DNA from: Gemmatimonadota bacterium
Lineage (GTDB): Bacteria; Gemmatimonadota; Gemmatimonadetes; Gemmatimonadales; Gemmatimonadaceae
Reading direction: 5' to 3'
DNA length: 64,000 bases
Assembly (NCBI GenBank): GCA_040388625.1
Contig: JAZKBK010000002.1
Coordinates: 310,001 to 374,000, forward strand
The notes beneath the pieces are model-generated. The model did not search any database and was not told the origin of the DNA. It worked only from the letters and a program-made list of their open reading frames with translations. Both the position numbers and the translations under genes were made by a program. Every line of letters starts with the position of its first letter. The first letter of the stretch is position 1. Shown here one piece after another: positions 62,425 through 64,000 of the stretch.

Positions 62425-62766
62425 CGTTTTACCGGGGTGGTCGCAAAATGGATCCGGGGTTCATGCGGGTTCGGTTGCGCGTAAATGGATCGGATGCGTT
62501 GCGTGGTGAATCGACGACGTGGTCGTCCGATTCCGATTGCGCGTAAACGGGTTAGGCGTGTGGCGTGGTGAATCGACGACGTGGTCATCCGATTCCGATT
62601 GCGCCTGACGGGGCCAGGCGCGGATACATCCGCGCCCTACGCAGGCGTACCAATTCGGCGCGTGGAGGGAATCGTTGCGAACGCAGGCGTACCGAATCGG
62701 CGCGTGGGTGGAATCGTTGCGAACGTGGGATCACCAATTCGGCGCGTGCGACGCGTCGTTATCGCG
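62425..62766. repeat. Nested repeat region: palindromic repeat copy 7 between two tandem arrays
   Basis: A 342-base region with no gene. Two 62-base units (62476-62537, 62538-62599) share a right-hand half that ends TCCGATTCCGAT; a third, partial unit leads into the palindrome core GGCGCGGATACATCCGCGCC (62617-62636). Then come 42-base units at 62641-62682, 62683-62724 and a diverged third at 62725-62766, beginning GCAGGCGTACC. The flanks of the other copies of the palindrome are single pieces of these tandem units. The array runs 8 bases into the M1 peptidase gene. Confidence 0.85.
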
Positions 62767-64000
62767 GCCATACGTTGTCGCTGGGATTACGATCCGGGAA
62801 CCTGCGGCCGGGATCCAGCGTTATCGATTCTATCTTGCGTCCGCCGAAGTCCAGCACTGCGTTGTAGGTTCTGCTGCCATTGAACCAGACGTCAACGGGC
62901 CACGTAACTATTGCTGTGTTCGCATCTGTCATCCGCGCGTTCTTCATTGTGCGGATCGCTGGGCCGGTTGTGGCGAACTTGACTTTGAGAACCACTGGCG
63001 ATGGCATTCCGCCGTCCTGACGAACTACAACCGTCGTTCGCGCACCGGTCGTCTTCACGCTCGCAATCGAGCCGTCAACCGCTTCGTCGGTGAACAGCCA
63101 GTAGTACCAGAACCAGCTGAGATCCTTGTGCAGCGCGTTGTCCATGAACAGCGCGTAATCCCATGGCGTTGGATGCTTGAAGCGCCATGCTTTCGCGTAA
63201 CCACTCATCGCATTCCAGACCGCGGTATCGCCGACGATGCCGCCGAGCATCGACAGCATTAGCGGCGCCTTGCCGTAGGCCTGGAAGGAATACATCGGGC
63301 CGCCGTAGTTCGCGTCCGACATCAGCGGGTGCTCACGCTCATCACCACTCGTGCGGCCGTATGACTGTCCCAGGCTGTCGACGTTTGGAGTCTGACCGAG
63401 TCGATCGAAACGCGAGAGACGATTCATGTACTGATTGAATCCTTCGTCCATGAAGCCGTACCACGTCTCGTTGGTGCCGACCATCATCGGCCACCACTGA
63501 TGACCCGTTTCGTGATCCGACGCGCCAGCGCTCGACATGATGAACATTGGATATTCCATTCCGCCTTCGGGACCGTCCACCATCGTGAGCAACGGATAGG
63601 TGTACGGCATCCACAACTTGGAATAGAACTCGAGCGCGTGACGCGCCGTTGGGCCAGCGGTGACGTACTTCTGCGTGTTACCTGGCTCGTAGAAGATGTT
63701 GATCGGGATGACACCCTTCCCCGGAATCGTCGCGCGCGTAGCATCCCAGACGAAACGGTCCGACGTTCCCCATGCGACGTCGCCAACGCTGTCAGCGACG
63801 AAGTGCCAGACGAGTCTGTCGCCTGCAGCGGTCGACTTGCCGGGACCGCGCTCATCGGCGCTCACGATGTTGATCGTCGAGTCGGATTGCAGAACACGCG
63901 ACAGCTTCTCGCGTGCGCTCGCGGTGAGCACCTGCTCAGGGTTCTGTAGCACACCGGTCGATCCGACGAGCCAGCCTGCGGGCATGTCGAGCTTCACATC
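62759..64000 (-). CDS. M1-family aminopeptidase, partial at the window edge
   Basis: The C-terminal 414 residues of an M1-type zinc peptidase; the reading frame continues beyond 64000. The zinc site is HETGHQWWPMMVG with the third ligand in WYGFMDEGFNQYMNR; the substrate loop is EGGMEYPMF (family GxMEN). The last part (about 330-412) is a beta-sandwich domain with VKTTGARTTVVVRQDGG. The third tandem unit of the neighbouring repeat overlaps its last codons. A GTG at 63997 is probably internal. Confidence 0.85.
   Translation of the reverse strand, partial: DVKLDMPAGWLVGSTGVLQNPEQVLTASAREKLSRVLQSDSTINIVSADERGPGKSTAAGDRLVWHFVADSVGDVAWGTSDRFVWDATRATIPGKGVIPINIFYEPGNTQKYVTAGPTARHALEFYSKLWMPYTYPLLTMVDGPEGGMEYPMFIMSSAGASDHETGHQWWPMMVGTNETWYGFMDEGFNQYMNRLSRFDRLGQTPNVDSLGQSYGRTSGDEREHPLMSDANYGGPMYSFQAYGKAPLMLSMLGGIVGDTAVWNAMSGYAKAWRFKHPTPWDYALFMDNALHKDLSWFWYYWLFTDEAVDGSIASVKTTGARTTVVVRQDGGMPSPVVLKVKFATTGPAIRTMKNARMTDANTAIVTWPVDVWFNGSRTYNAVLDFGGRKIESITLDPGRRFPDRNPSDNVWPR

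Noticed and set aside
62641-62766. CRISPR array
   Set aside because: The 42-base units are direct tandem copies without spacers, and no cas gene is near.

Overview
The window is a 64 kb piece of a moderately GC-rich, Gram-negative-type bacterial chromosome around the replication origin. Gene content suggests a Gemmatimonadota-like organism: paired M16 peptidases, large BNR/sortilin-like beta-propeller proteins, a DUF5916 outer-membrane protein, many short lipoproteins and a PEP-CTERM protein. No 16S rRNA gene or complete tRNA gene was seen, so this assignment is an inference from gene families.

Origin region (1-10.3 kb). dnaN and dnaA lie on the minus strand and face away from rpmH-rnpA-yidD-yidC on the plus strand, the classic oriC arrangement. 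A perfect DnaA box sits in the likely dnaA promoter, and weaker boxes lie between dnaA and dnaN. The RNase P RNA gene rnpB lies just beyond dnaN, so both subunits of RNase P are coded within 5 kb. A metallo-beta-lactamase-fold protein and mnmE follow.

MoxR cluster (10.3-18.1 kb). A fused RDD-SpoIIM membrane protein runs head-on into a minus-strand operon of a metalloprotease-like protein, a membrane protein, DUF4129, DUF4350, a MoxR AAA+ ATPase and DUF58. The set recurs in many bacteria but has no settled function.

18.3-31.3 kb. A DUF2225 protein, upp and a small DUF4177-like protein are followed by a tight operon: a beta-CASP nuclease, an active/inactive M16 peptidase pair, a lipoprotein, a BstA-like thiol transferase and a transglutaminase-like protein. 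A second M16 pair and a NUDIX hydrolase follow a divergent histidine phosphatase.

31.3-46 kb. A hybrid-free histidine kinase with an EthD protein, a DUF4097 protein divergent from an ECF sigma factor, its zinc-finger anti-sigma candidate, then a plus-strand housekeeping run: holA, a SPOR protein, mutS, a TonB-domain lipoprotein, cystathionine beta-synthase, ddl, rhomboid protease and queF.

46-64 kb. A two-gene operon of a NUDIX-type (NrtR-like) repressor and an MFS transporter has a textbook operator in its promoter. Then come an exported GH3 enzyme, a PEP-CTERM protein, a TMEM175-type channel, two BNR proteins flanking a DUF5916 protein and an M20 peptidase, and a partial M1 peptidase.

Two things cross these regions. 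A dispersed repeat with the core GGCGCGGATNNATCCGCGCC occurs about seven times, once inside a coding sequence and once in a nest of tandem repeats. The 21-bp palindrome TTAGT-N11-ACTAA occurs three times, each beside a start codon, and may be the binding site of the NrtR-like repressor.
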